From contig CANQUR010000017.1 of the NCBI GenBank assembly GCA_947627075.1, forward strand, positions 1-16,223: a stretch of DNA of 16,223 nt. Reading direction: 5' to 3'. The notes below the pieces were generated by a model. The model was not told where the DNA came from. It worked only from the letters and a program-made list of their open reading frames with translations, and searched no databases. Made by a program: the position numbers and the translations under genes. The stretch is from an uncultured Clostridia bacterium (lineage in GTDB: Bacteria; Bacillota; Clostridia; Christensenellales; Pumilibacteraceae). Numbering within the stretch: the first letter of the stretch is position 1; each line of letters starts with the position of its first letter. Shown one piece after another: positions 1 through 7,385 of this stretch.

Positions 1-1
1 G

Positions 2-883
2 ATCGTGACGGGCGACGTAGAGTTCAACGCCGTTTTCGACAGGCATCCGCTCGAAAAGGCGCCGGAACAAGACCCTTCCTCGCTTTTGTTGCTTATAAGG
101 GCTATGCGCGTCATATTGCCCATCCTTCTTGTTGCTATAGTCGCGCTCGTAGTTTTCCTTGTAGTAAGAAGGCGTCGCAAAAGAGCCGTTGCGGATGGCG
201 CAAGCGAGGGCTCGGTACCAAATGGCGGCTCCGCAAGGTCGAATGCCGGCATAAAAGTAAAGGGATTCTTCTCGCTGATTGGCAAAAAAATCGTTTGGCT
301 TGCAAAGAGAGCTTGGGCGAGTATCGTTTTTGCGGCGCATTTCGTTTATACAAAGCTCCGCTCCTTATTCGGACATAGGGAAAAGGATACATTCGAAAGC
401 GACATAAAGACGGAGTCGCACGAAGAAAATGCCTCCGTGAATGTCGTTGCCGATGGAGTAAGCGATGAGACGGAGTGCGTCGAACGCATCTCGCAGGAAG
501 AAGATGCTAATGTAGCGGACGAGCTCGCGGCTTCGGCGCCAAAGGACGCAGAAAAGACTGCGCAAAAGACGAAATCGTTTACTATATATATAAGGAATGC
601 ATTTGCCAAGGTAAAAAATGCCGTTGTTTCGAGGGCGAGAAAGATCAAGGAAGGCGTACACGCCTTGATCGTCGCCATGAGCGACGACGTGCCGAGCGCT
701 CAATCGGTGAAAAAAGTCGATTCGACGCGGCAAACGCAAAAAACCAATCAAAGTCGTCCGAATACTACAAGAAAAGGCAACACAAAGAATACCAAAAAAG
801 GCGGTGGCAAGCATATAATAATTGTACGTAATGTTCGTTCGCCAAAAAAGGACGAGAAAAATCGGACTTCCGACGATAAATAA
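2..883 (+). CDS. C-terminal part of a membrane-anchored protein with a basic cytoplasmic tail (5' partial)
   Basis: The reading frame is open from the window edge (codon 1 at position 2). The GTG at 5 could be read as a start, but no ribosome binding site is visible, so the true N-terminus most likely lies upstream. Counting from that GTG, residues about 28-54 form one strong membrane segment followed by an RRRRKR stop-transfer cluster, so the remaining ~235 residues should be cytoplasmic. The tail has two Lys/Arg-rich, amphipathic-looking stretches (about 83-122 and 191-224) separated by an acidic Ser/Glu/Asp stretch. It ends in a polar Lys/Arg/Asn/Thr region. No enzymatic motif was recognised. 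The layout (short external piece, one membrane span, charged tail) resembles the C-terminus of the 2056-residue protein downstream, so this may be the end of another large surface protein; that is inference. Function unknown. Confidence 0.75.
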   Translation: MVTGDVEFNAVFDRHPLEKAPEQDPSSLLLLIRAMRVILPILLVAIVALVVFLVVRRRRKRAVADGASEGSVPNGGSARSNAGIKVKGFFSLIGKKIVWLAKRAWASIVFAAHFVYTKLRSLFGHREKDTFESDIKTESHEENASVNVVADGVSDETECVERISQEEDANVADELAASAPKDAEKTAQKTKSFTIYIRNAFAKVKNAVVSRARKIKEGVHALIVAMSDDVPSAQSVKKVDSTRQTQKTNQSRPNTTRKGNTKNTKKGGGKHIIIVRNVRSPKKDEKNRTSDDK

Positions 884-956
884 CGCGTCGCATTGTCAAA
901 ACTTGCCAAAAATTCATAAAAAATTTTTTTTGTCGCTTATTTTGTCGAAAAATCTA

Positions 957-985
957 TTGACATGAGAATAAAAATCAAGTATACT
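957..985 (+). promoter_or_regulatory. Sigma-A-type promoter of the 2056-residue surface protein gene
   Basis: A perfect -35 hexamer TTGACA (957-962) and a -10 hexamer TATACT (980-985) are separated by exactly 17 bp. Transcription should start near 991-993, giving a leader of about 90 nt before the ATG at 1082. The near-consensus match suggests strong housekeeping-type expression. Confidence 0.85.
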
Positions 986-998
986 ACAACGTGTATCG

Positions 999-1044
999 GT
1001 ATGCGTGCCCCTACTCGGGAAAAGTTTTATCGCAAGCCGCATAT
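999..1044 (+). promoter_or_regulatory. Possible stem-loop in the 5' leader of the surface protein mRNA
   Basis: Just downstream of the predicted start of transcription, TATGCG (1000-1005) can pair with CGCATA (1038-1043), extendable by one G-U pair. The enclosed region contains a small CCC/GGG hairpin (1008-1010 with 1017-1019). It matches no riboswitch class I recognise, and stems this short can arise by chance. Confidence 0.25.
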
Positions 1045-1081
1045 ATAAAAACATCAAATAATTTTAAGCAGAGGATTTATC

Positions 1082-4000
1082 ATGAACAGAACAAGCAGAA
1101 AACCTAAAATAGTTCTTATTGCTTTGCTTTTGGTAGTGGCTTTGTTTTGCGGAGTAATGTCGTTGGCGACGCCTACGACTGCCGTGGCAGAGGATAAGAG
1201 CAATAGCTTAACAACTGTTCGCGAAGATTGGTTCGAGGTGGCCTATGATAAGGATAATCTCGAGATCCGTTTAAGCGACAACTATCGCGAGTATCTTGAG
1301 GCAGAGAGGGGAGACTTTACGGTGCTCAAGAATGCTTTGGTAGCTGCATTCAAAGAAATTGCAATGAAGAGCATACTCAACAGCAATGATGAAATCACCG
1401 AGCCGAATACGATAATGTATTCGACCATTCTTCCCTTTGCCGCGCCAATTGAGCTACCCCCCGATTGTAATCCGGGTGCCATAGATTGGAATGATAACGA
1501 ACTTTTGAAGTCCTTTAGGGATTATGTGAAAGAACGTTTAAGCGAGCCCGAGGAGTTTAATAAATATCTCAATGGCGAATACAACACGCTTTTGGAATAT
1601 GCCATAGGCGAATATGTTCAAAACAACGGCGGCGAGAATGCCGGCAATGATATCTATCAAAAGATAGAGGAAGCTATCGAAGGCGTTGTCGAAGAAGCTA
1701 TGGATAATGTGGTCGATAAGCTTATCGAGAGAGAGATCCTTGAACAATACGAGGAAGGAGGCGAGAAAGAAGGTCAAACTCCTCCCACTCCGGAACAACT
1801 TAAAGAACTCGTAAAGGAAAAGAAGAAAGATCCCGAGGCTGTCAAGGCTATCGAAGAACAAAAGAACGAATGGAAGGATAAGAGCAAGGACGTGGTGCAA
1901 TCCACCGCTGGCGCCGTTCAGGAAAACGGCGGTAAGGCTCCCTCCATCGATCTGAACACCATAATCGACAATCTCAAGTCTTTGACCATAAACGGCAAGG
2001 AGATATACGTGCCCGGTACGCTCCATATGGAAGGCGTACGACAAGTGCTTGCGCTCATACCGTCTCCCGCAGAGATCGCCGTAATGAACAAAGAGGCGCT
2101 CAGAAATCTTATTTCCGCCGATATATGTATCAATACAACGTTCGGATCTATCGATTTCAAGCTCACATTCGGCTTCTACGGAGATTCCGAGATCATCCAA
2201 AAGACCGCGAAGCTTTTTGCGGATCATATTAATGTAGTTAAAGACGGAAACAACTACAGCGTAAGCGTAAAGATGCCCGACGCATTCGGCAAAGCCCTTT
2301 CCGCTTTCTATGCGTCCGGTAGATTCTCGAACGAGACCAAAAACAAAGTGTTCGGATTCTTCGGCAAGACCGTTACCGAAATAGAAGATAAGATACAGAG
2401 CTTTACCTTCGAAGAGGTTCTTGACTTCTTCAAGGGCGTTGACTACAGAGCTTGGCTCAATGACCTTGTGAATGGTGATTTTATCAATACATATTTCGGA
2501 AATTATTTCGAGCAAGTGTTCGGTAAGCGCCTTACGGCAGAGCATATCGATCGCGTTATTAACGCTTTCTCCGACAAGATGGCGGAATTTGCGAGCCGCA
2601 AGCTGACATATGCCGATGCTCACGATTTCCTTGTGAAAAATGTTCCGGGCTTTAGTCGACTTGCAGCAAGCATAGACGAAACTCGTCTCGAATCTCTTGT
2701 CAACAAGCTTTTGAACATAATCAACAGAATAGATTGGAAGAAGTACAATGCCGCAGGCGTTCGCGATATACTTGCAAATTCCGAGACGTTCAACGACACA
2801 GTAGTCAGCTACATTGAAAAATTCGCAGATTACGGTGACGTTTACGATACGTTTATGAAATATGTCGAAAAGGCGTTCGGCTATTTGCCCGAGAATATCA
2901 AAAACGGCGCTATTATAGATTTGTATGACGGAAACGGCGCATATTCTCATTACGGAGAATATACTCTCGATTTCGAGAAGATCCTTAATAAGATATCTTC
3001 CGTATTGAAGAACAGAGGCTTCGATAAGTTCGCCGATCTCGCAAAGAACGCGATCGACGCGCTTGAGCAAAAATCTTATACGTTCAACCTTTCCTTTGAT
3101 ATGAATATCAACAATGTTTACAAGGTTGAATATTTCGTTGGCAACGAGACCGAAAAGGAACTTGCTCGCGAAGGACTCCTTACCGACGGAGCCGATGTCG
3201 AATTGTTCGCTCGTCCCGATGTAGTTGAGGAGAAGTACGACGTCCTTTATTGGATGGATATAGATAAAAATGAGATCACCGAGATGCCCGCAGAGGACAC
3301 TGCGCTCTATGCAGTTACCGATTTCTCCGCAAAGGGTTATATCGATGACGAGGAGACCACCGAGCTCACCGCGACATATGACGCTCAAAAGGAATATACC
3401 TTGAAGGTCGTTCCCGACGGCGTTTCGTATGCCGAATATGATTATCAATGGTTCTTTAACGGTGAGCCGATCGAGGACGCCAATACCGATACCTTTGTCG
3501 TTAGCAAGGTATCCGACAGCGGTGAATACACTGTTTCGATCACCGATAAGTTCACCGGACTTGAGCGCGATTTCGAAAAGTTCACAGTCAAAATAGAAAA
3601 ACAAGAGGTAAGCTTCAAGCTTGCTTGGACGATCGCCGATGAGATTGGCGAATATGAGTTTGACGGATCCGAAAAGGCTCGCGTTCGTTACAGTGGATAT
3701 GAATATGAAGTAAGCGTGGACTTTGTGGCTTGTGACCCCGAAGTTCCCGCAATGAATGAGCTTGTTGAGGCTACTCTTACGGGCGCTTCGACAGGCTCGG
3801 CAAAAGGCGAATATAGCGTCGAATACGAATTGGCTCTTTTAGATGAAGAAAACTACAAATTTGCCGACGATGTCCAAACGACAGGCAAATTCGAATGGGA
3901 GATCTTCGTTGAAGGTATCAATGTGGAAGTAAGCGCAAAGCTTACGCCCGTGACCGAAGGCTCAAAGACGCAAAAGCCCATTACTTACGTTTATGACAGT

Positions 4001-7000
4001 ACTCAAAAGGAAGTCGATTGGTCGATCGAGCATAGCTCCGCAATAGAGGGAGTGGATCTTCCCACAGACTTTGATTTCAACAAGTATTTCGTAGTCGAGA
4101 AGCTCAACACGACGCGTACCAATGCAGGCAGATCGACGGCTGAAGTCAGGATCTCGGTCAACACCGAATATGCGGACCAAGTCAATTTGTTCGTAGACGG
4201 CAAGATGATTGACGAGCCGGCAGTATTCAGCGAAGTATGGGTGATCGAGAAAGCCAAACTTTCCGTAAAACTCATATGGGATTATGATGCCGAGATAGAG
4301 CATTTGTATAACGGTAAGGAACTTACCGTAAGAGTAAAAGAGATCAGGATCACGGCTCCCGATATCTTTGTGAACAGCACCGCAGGCTTGTTCGATATCG
4401 AAAGAGTTATGTACAGTGGCGATGAGCGTACGCAGATCATGCCGGGTGAATATCATACCACCGCAGATGTGAAATTTACGCTTAAGAGCCTTAACTTCGA
4501 AATTATAAAGACCGAAAATGCAACCCTCGATTGGAGCATAGTTGCTACCGAGATAAAAGCTCCGACTAATACCTGGGGAAAGATTTCTTATAACTATAAA
4601 ATTACTAAATTTGTCGAGAGCGATATCGTTTATACGGGTATAGAAGACGAATACAAGAAATACTTCGAAGTAAGCCCGTTCAGATATACGCGCGTCGAAG
4701 CCGACAGCGAAGTAGATGTCACTGCCGATGACCTCAACAAGAAGGTCGGAAAGTATAAGGTATATGTGGATATCAAATTTATCGGCGGGGACGGAACGAT
4801 TTTGTCGAACAACGAAACCGAATTTACTTTCTCGAAATCGATCACCATCGACATATATTCCGTAAGTATTTTGGCAGATAAGTGGAATCATAACGGCGTG
4901 ACATATGACAAATCGAAGCCCATTTACTACGACGGAAACAAGCATGAATTCACCTACGTGTTCTCGGGCGTTACCGTTCCGCAGGAGATGAAGGACGCCA
5001 TAGTATATACCTATACAAAGGAAGGCTCGACCGATAAGCTTTCGGACGCACCTGTCGAGGTAGGCAAATATACCGTGTCCATAAGTATCAAGGCAGAGCT
5101 TGCCGACATTTACGTATTTAAATTTTATACGCCTGCAACAGGTATCTTGAACTTCGAGATAAAACAAGCTACTGCGGCAGCACCCGAAGTCACATTCTCC
5201 GAGCCTACAAAGGTCGGTGAGGAATACGTAGTGACCGTTGGCGGAGAGTATGATTCTCAACTTCTCGACCGTGAAATAAGCGGAGAGACGCACGGAGCTG
5301 CAAACGTGGACCACGTAATTACCGTAACGTTCACTCTTAAAAATAGTAACTACACCTTCACGGGAACCGAGAAGGCAAATGAAAACGACATTATTTCCGA
5401 GGACGGCAAAACATATACCGTTAAGCATACTTGGAAAAAGGAAGAGGTCGCTCCGTCGCAGAAATACACCATAACGGTACAATGTGATACAAATAAAGGT
5501 TCTTACGAACTTGACCCCAACGAAAACGAATATGAAACGGGCGCACAAGTAAAACTTACCGTAACTCCCGCCGCAAATTACGAAGTAGAGTCGGTAATGG
5601 CAAACGGCAGCGAGCTTGAAGCTCAAGACGGAAAATATACCATAACGGTAGGAACCGAAAATATCCAAGTTGTTATCAATTTCAAGGAAAAAGTTGTTCC
5701 GTCGCAGAAGTACACCATAACGGTTGATTGCGATACAAATAAAGGTTCTTACGAACTTGACCCCAACGAAAGCGAATATGAAACGGGCGCACAAGTAAAA
5801 CTTACCGTAACTCCCGCCGCAAATTATGCGGTGAAGTCGGTAACGGCAAACGGCAGCGAGCTTGAAGCTCAAGACGGAAAATATACCATAACGGTAGGAA
5901 CCGAGAATATCCAAGTCGTTATTACATTCAGAAGTTTGACAGTCGAGGACCTTGATATAAGCGGCGCTAAATGGACTGTAAACGGAGAAGATTACAATGG
6001 TGAGTCTTTGGTATATGACGGCAGAGCGGTAAACTTCGGACTCGCAGGACTCTCGGATGAGATCCTTGAGAAATTGAGCTTCGAATATACCAATGCTAAT
6101 GGCGACAAACTCGAGGGCGCTCCCACCGATGCAGGCACATATACCGTTAAGGTCGTTGCCGCAGAAGGCTATGAACTTGTTTATGACGAAGGCTTCGAGG
6201 TATCGATCGAATTCGTTATCGATAAGTATGTACCTATCAAACCCGAGATCGAGGTCGATATCACTCTCGAATCGGCAAGAGGTAAGGTTGTGGTAAATCT
6301 TAAGTTCAACGAGCATCTGTTCTATACCTATTCCGATCCTGTAGGAACAATGGAATCGGGTATTGCCGGAACCTATACGTTTACCTATACCTATACCGTA
6401 GTAGATAAGAACAACATTATGTTCGGCGAATATGCCGCTCAAACTTACAACTCCAACAATTGGACTTTGGTTTGCACCTATGAGGCGTCGGAGGATGGTT
6501 CCGAGCTTTATGTGACCGCAACTTGGGTACTCGATGAGAATGTGGAAAGAAGCTTTAACGACGAAAAGAACCATATAGTCGTTATAGACGAAAACAACAC
6601 TTTGCCCGAGTCGATCACAAACAATAACCTCAAGACTTCCATGGAAGAAGCAGACCTTGACAACTATATCGACGAGCTCAAGACTCAATATCCCGACAAG
6701 AGCACCAGATACGGCTCCGCATACGATATTTCCTTTGCAGACGCCGACGGCAATAAGATCGAGGCGCCCGCGGGCAGTAAGTTCCGTGTTCGCATTCCGC
6801 TTCCCGAGAGGCTTGCTTCCTATAAGGCAGAGGACCTTGCGGTAATGCACATTATGGATGGCGACGAGATCGAGTATTTGCCTGTTCTCGGATTGGTAGA
6901 CGTCGAATGGGTGACCGGACGCGATGATGATGGCAAAGCTACGGCGACCGAGACCGTCAAGTGTGTAGAGTTCGAGGTATCGAGCTTCTCGATGTTTGTA

Positions 7001-7252
7001 GTGATCGGACTTGAACAGCTTCCCGACAGCGTAGGTGATTGGTGGCTTATAGTTCTCCTTTGCGTGCTCGGTGTGCTTGTGATACTTGCGGTCGTGTTCT
7101 TCATCTTGAAGGCAAGAAAGAATAACGGCGACAAGGTCGAAGAGAATCCCGAAACCGAAGCTTCGTCAGAAAGTGCGATTGAGGCTTCCGAAGGTTCCGA
7201 AAGCGACGAAGGCTCCGATGAAAAGAAAGAGCCTGACGGCGAGGAAAAATAA
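1082..7252 (+). CDS. Very large exported surface protein with Ig-like, MBG-like and InlB-type modules and a C-terminal membrane anchor
   Basis: The 2056-residue product starts at an ATG preceded by AGAGGA (1070-1075). Residues 1-36 are a typical signal peptide (basic start, long Leu/Val core, AVA-type cleavage site). Residues about 37-700 are mostly helical and match no family I know, with a Lys/Glu-rich stretch near 190-270. From about 700 onward the protein is a chain of beta-type modules: an InlB-like piece, an Ig-like domain (about 760-840, with a WFFNG strand and an SGEYTV strand), several ~100-residue MBG-like modules containing VYDG or YYDG and AGTYTV or VGKYTV motifs, and two near-identical divergent InlB-type repeats (about 1458-1616). 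Residues about 1988-2010 form a membrane span, followed by an acidic tail of about 45 residues. There is no LPxTG sortase motif, so anchoring should be by the membrane span. Adhesion or an envelope-structural role is inferred from architecture; no catalytic motif was seen. Confidence 0.9.
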   Translation: MNRTSRKPKIVLIALLLVVALFCGVMSLATPTTAVAEDKSNSLTTVREDWFEVAYDKDNLEIRLSDNYREYLEAERGDFTVLKNALVAAFKEIAMKSILNSNDEITEPNTIMYSTILPFAAPIELPPDCNPGAIDWNDNELLKSFRDYVKERLSEPEEFNKYLNGEYNTLLEYAIGEYVQNNGGENAGNDIYQKIEEAIEGVVEEAMDNVVDKLIEREILEQYEEGGEKEGQTPPTPEQLKELVKEKKKDPEAVKAIEEQKNEWKDKSKDVVQSTAGAVQENGGKAPSIDLNTIIDNLKSLTINGKEIYVPGTLHMEGVRQVLALIPSPAEIAVMNKEALRNLISADICINTTFGSIDFKLTFGFYGDSEIIQKTAKLFADHINVVKDGNNYSVSVKMPDAFGKALSAFYASGRFSNETKNKVFGFFGKTVTEIEDKIQSFTFEEVLDFFKGVDYRAWLNDLVNGDFINTYFGNYFEQVFGKRLTAEHIDRVINAFSDKMAEFASRKLTYADAHDFLVKNVPGFSRLAASIDETRLESLVNKLLNIINRIDWKKYNAAGVRDILANSETFNDTVVSYIEKFADYGDVYDTFMKYVEKAFGYLPENIKNGAIIDLYDGNGAYSHYGEYTLDFEKILNKISSVLKNRGFDKFADLAKNAIDALEQKSYTFNLSFDMNINNVYKVEYFVGNETEKELAREGLLTDGADVELFARPDVVEEKYDVLYWMDIDKNEITEMPAEDTALYAVTDFSAKGYIDDEETTELTATYDAQKEYTLKVVPDGVSYAEYDYQWFFNGEPIEDANTDTFVVSKVSDSGEYTVSITDKFTGLERDFEKFTVKIEKQEVSFKLAWTIADEIGEYEFDGSEKARVRYSGYEYEVSVDFVACDPEVPAMNELVEATLTGASTGSAKGEYSVEYELALLDEENYKFADDVQTTGKFEWEIFVEGINVEVSAKLTPVTEGSKTQKPITYVYDSTQKEVDWSIEHSSAIEGVDLPTDFDFNKYFVVEKLNTTRTNAGRSTAEVRISVNTEYADQVNLFVDGKMIDEPAVFSEVWVIEKAKLSVKLIWDYDAEIEHLYNGKELTVRVKEIRITAPDIFVNSTAGLFDIERVMYSGDERTQIMPGEYHTTADVKFTLKSLNFEIIKTENATLDWSIVATEIKAPTNTWGKISYNYKITKFVESDIVYTGIEDEYKKYFEVSPFRYTRVEADSEVDVTADDLNKKVGKYKVYVDIKFIGGDGTILSNNETEFTFSKSITIDIYSVSILADKWNHNGVTYDKSKPIYYDGNKHEFTYVFSGVTVPQEMKDAIVYTYTKEGSTDKLSDAPVEVGKYTVSISIKAELADIYVFKFYTPATGILNFEIKQATAAAPEVTFSEPTKVGEEYVVTVGGEYDSQLLDREISGETHGAANVDHVITVTFTLKNSNYTFTGTEKANENDIISEDGKTYTVKHTWKKEEVAPSQKYTITVQCDTNKGSYELDPNENEYETGAQVKLTVTPAANYEVESVMANGSELEAQDGKYTITVGTENIQVVINFKEKVVPSQKYTITVDCDTNKGSYELDPNESEYETGAQVKLTVTPAANYAVKSVTANGSELEAQDGKYTITVGTENIQVVITFRSLTVEDLDISGAKWTVNGEDYNGESLVYDGRAVNFGLAGLSDEILEKLSFEYTNANGDKLEGAPTDAGTYTVKVVAAEGYELVYDEGFEVSIEFVIDKYVPIKPEIEVDITLESARGKVVVNLKFNEHLFYTYSDPVGTMESGIAGTYTFTYTYTVVDKNNIMFGEYAAQTYNSNNWTLVCTYEASEDGSELYVTATWVLDENVERSFNDEKNHIVVIDENNTLPESITNNNLKTSMEEADLDNYIDELKTQYPDKSTRYGSAYDISFADADGNKIEAPAGSKFRVRIPLPERLASYKAEDLAVMHIMDGDEIEYLPVLGLVDVEWVTGRDDDGKATATETVKCVEFEVSSFSMFVVIGLEQLPDSVGDWWLIVLLCVLGVLVILAVVFFILKARKNNGDKVEENPETEASSESAIEASEGSESDEGSDEKKEPDGEEK
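5453..5930 (+). repeat. Intragenic tandem duplication encoding two divergent InlB-type repeats
   Basis: Two direct copies (5453-5698 and 5699-5930) lie in register with a 246-bp (82-codon) period. I counted about fifteen mismatches across the ~230 bp compared, so the duplication is recent or kept uniform by recombination. Each copy encodes a module that begins near QKYTITV and contains YETGAQVKLTVTPAANY and DGKYTITVGTENIQVV, typical of divergent InlB B-repeat domains. Confidence 0.92.
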
Positions 7253-7267
7253 AGATAAATAACCGAC

Positions 7268-7298
7268 AAAAATGCTCATCGTAATGATGAGCATTTTT
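7268..7298 (+). terminator. Intrinsic terminator after the surface protein gene
   Basis: A perfect 13-bp stem, AAAAATGCTCATC with GATGAGCATTTTT, encloses the loop GTAAT. The stem ends in a run of five T. Because the 5' arm begins with a matching A run, it could in principle act in both directions. Confidence 0.88.
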
Positions 7299-7319
7299 GA
7301 TAATATCGACAGTGATAGA

Positions 7320-7340
7320 ATTGTTCAATGCGAGAACAAT
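7320..7340. promoter_or_regulatory. Inverted repeat upstream of the M4 protease gene, possible operator
   Basis: ATTGTTC (7320-7326) and GAACAAT (7334-7340) form perfect 7-bp arms around a 7-nt spacer. The site lies between the preceding terminator and the protease ribosome binding site, where a promoter or operator would be expected. No clear -35/-10 pair was found around it, so a DNA-binding site and a leader hairpin are both possible. Confidence 0.35.
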
Positions 7341-7371
7341 CTGCTGACGTACACCTGTCAAAAAAATAAAC

Positions 7372-7376
7372 GGAGG
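7372..7376 (+). promoter_or_regulatory. Ribosome binding site that sets the M4 protease start
   Basis: GGAGG lies 9 nt before the ATG at 7386, and the residues after that ATG form a signal peptide. The frame is also open back to an ATG at 7272, but that codon sits inside the upstream terminator stem and has no ribosome binding site. Confidence 0.85.
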
Positions 7377-7385
7377 CAACAAATC

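Noticed and set aside
643..670. Hairpin-forming sequence (GATCAAGG/CCTTGATC) inside the first gene
   Set aside because: It is within coding sequence and has no T run, so it is not a terminator; probably chance from Lys/Ile-rich codons.
884..956. Terminator after the first gene
   Set aside because: Only A-run/T-run pairing near 910-940 is possible, with no GC-containing stem.
3962..6850. 962-codon open frame on the minus strand opposite the giant surface protein gene (another of 688 codons at 1538-3604)
   Set aside because: Both are codon-aligned with the sense gene and stay open because the sense gene avoids TTA, CTA and TCA codons there. The translations have Cys/His/Arg/Tyr-heavy composition and no domain, and the sense product has clear domains.
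7272..7385. Upstream in-frame ATG at 7272 as start of the M4 protease
   Set aside because: It lies within the stem of the preceding terminator, has no ribosome binding site, and would place 38 polar residues before the signal peptide.
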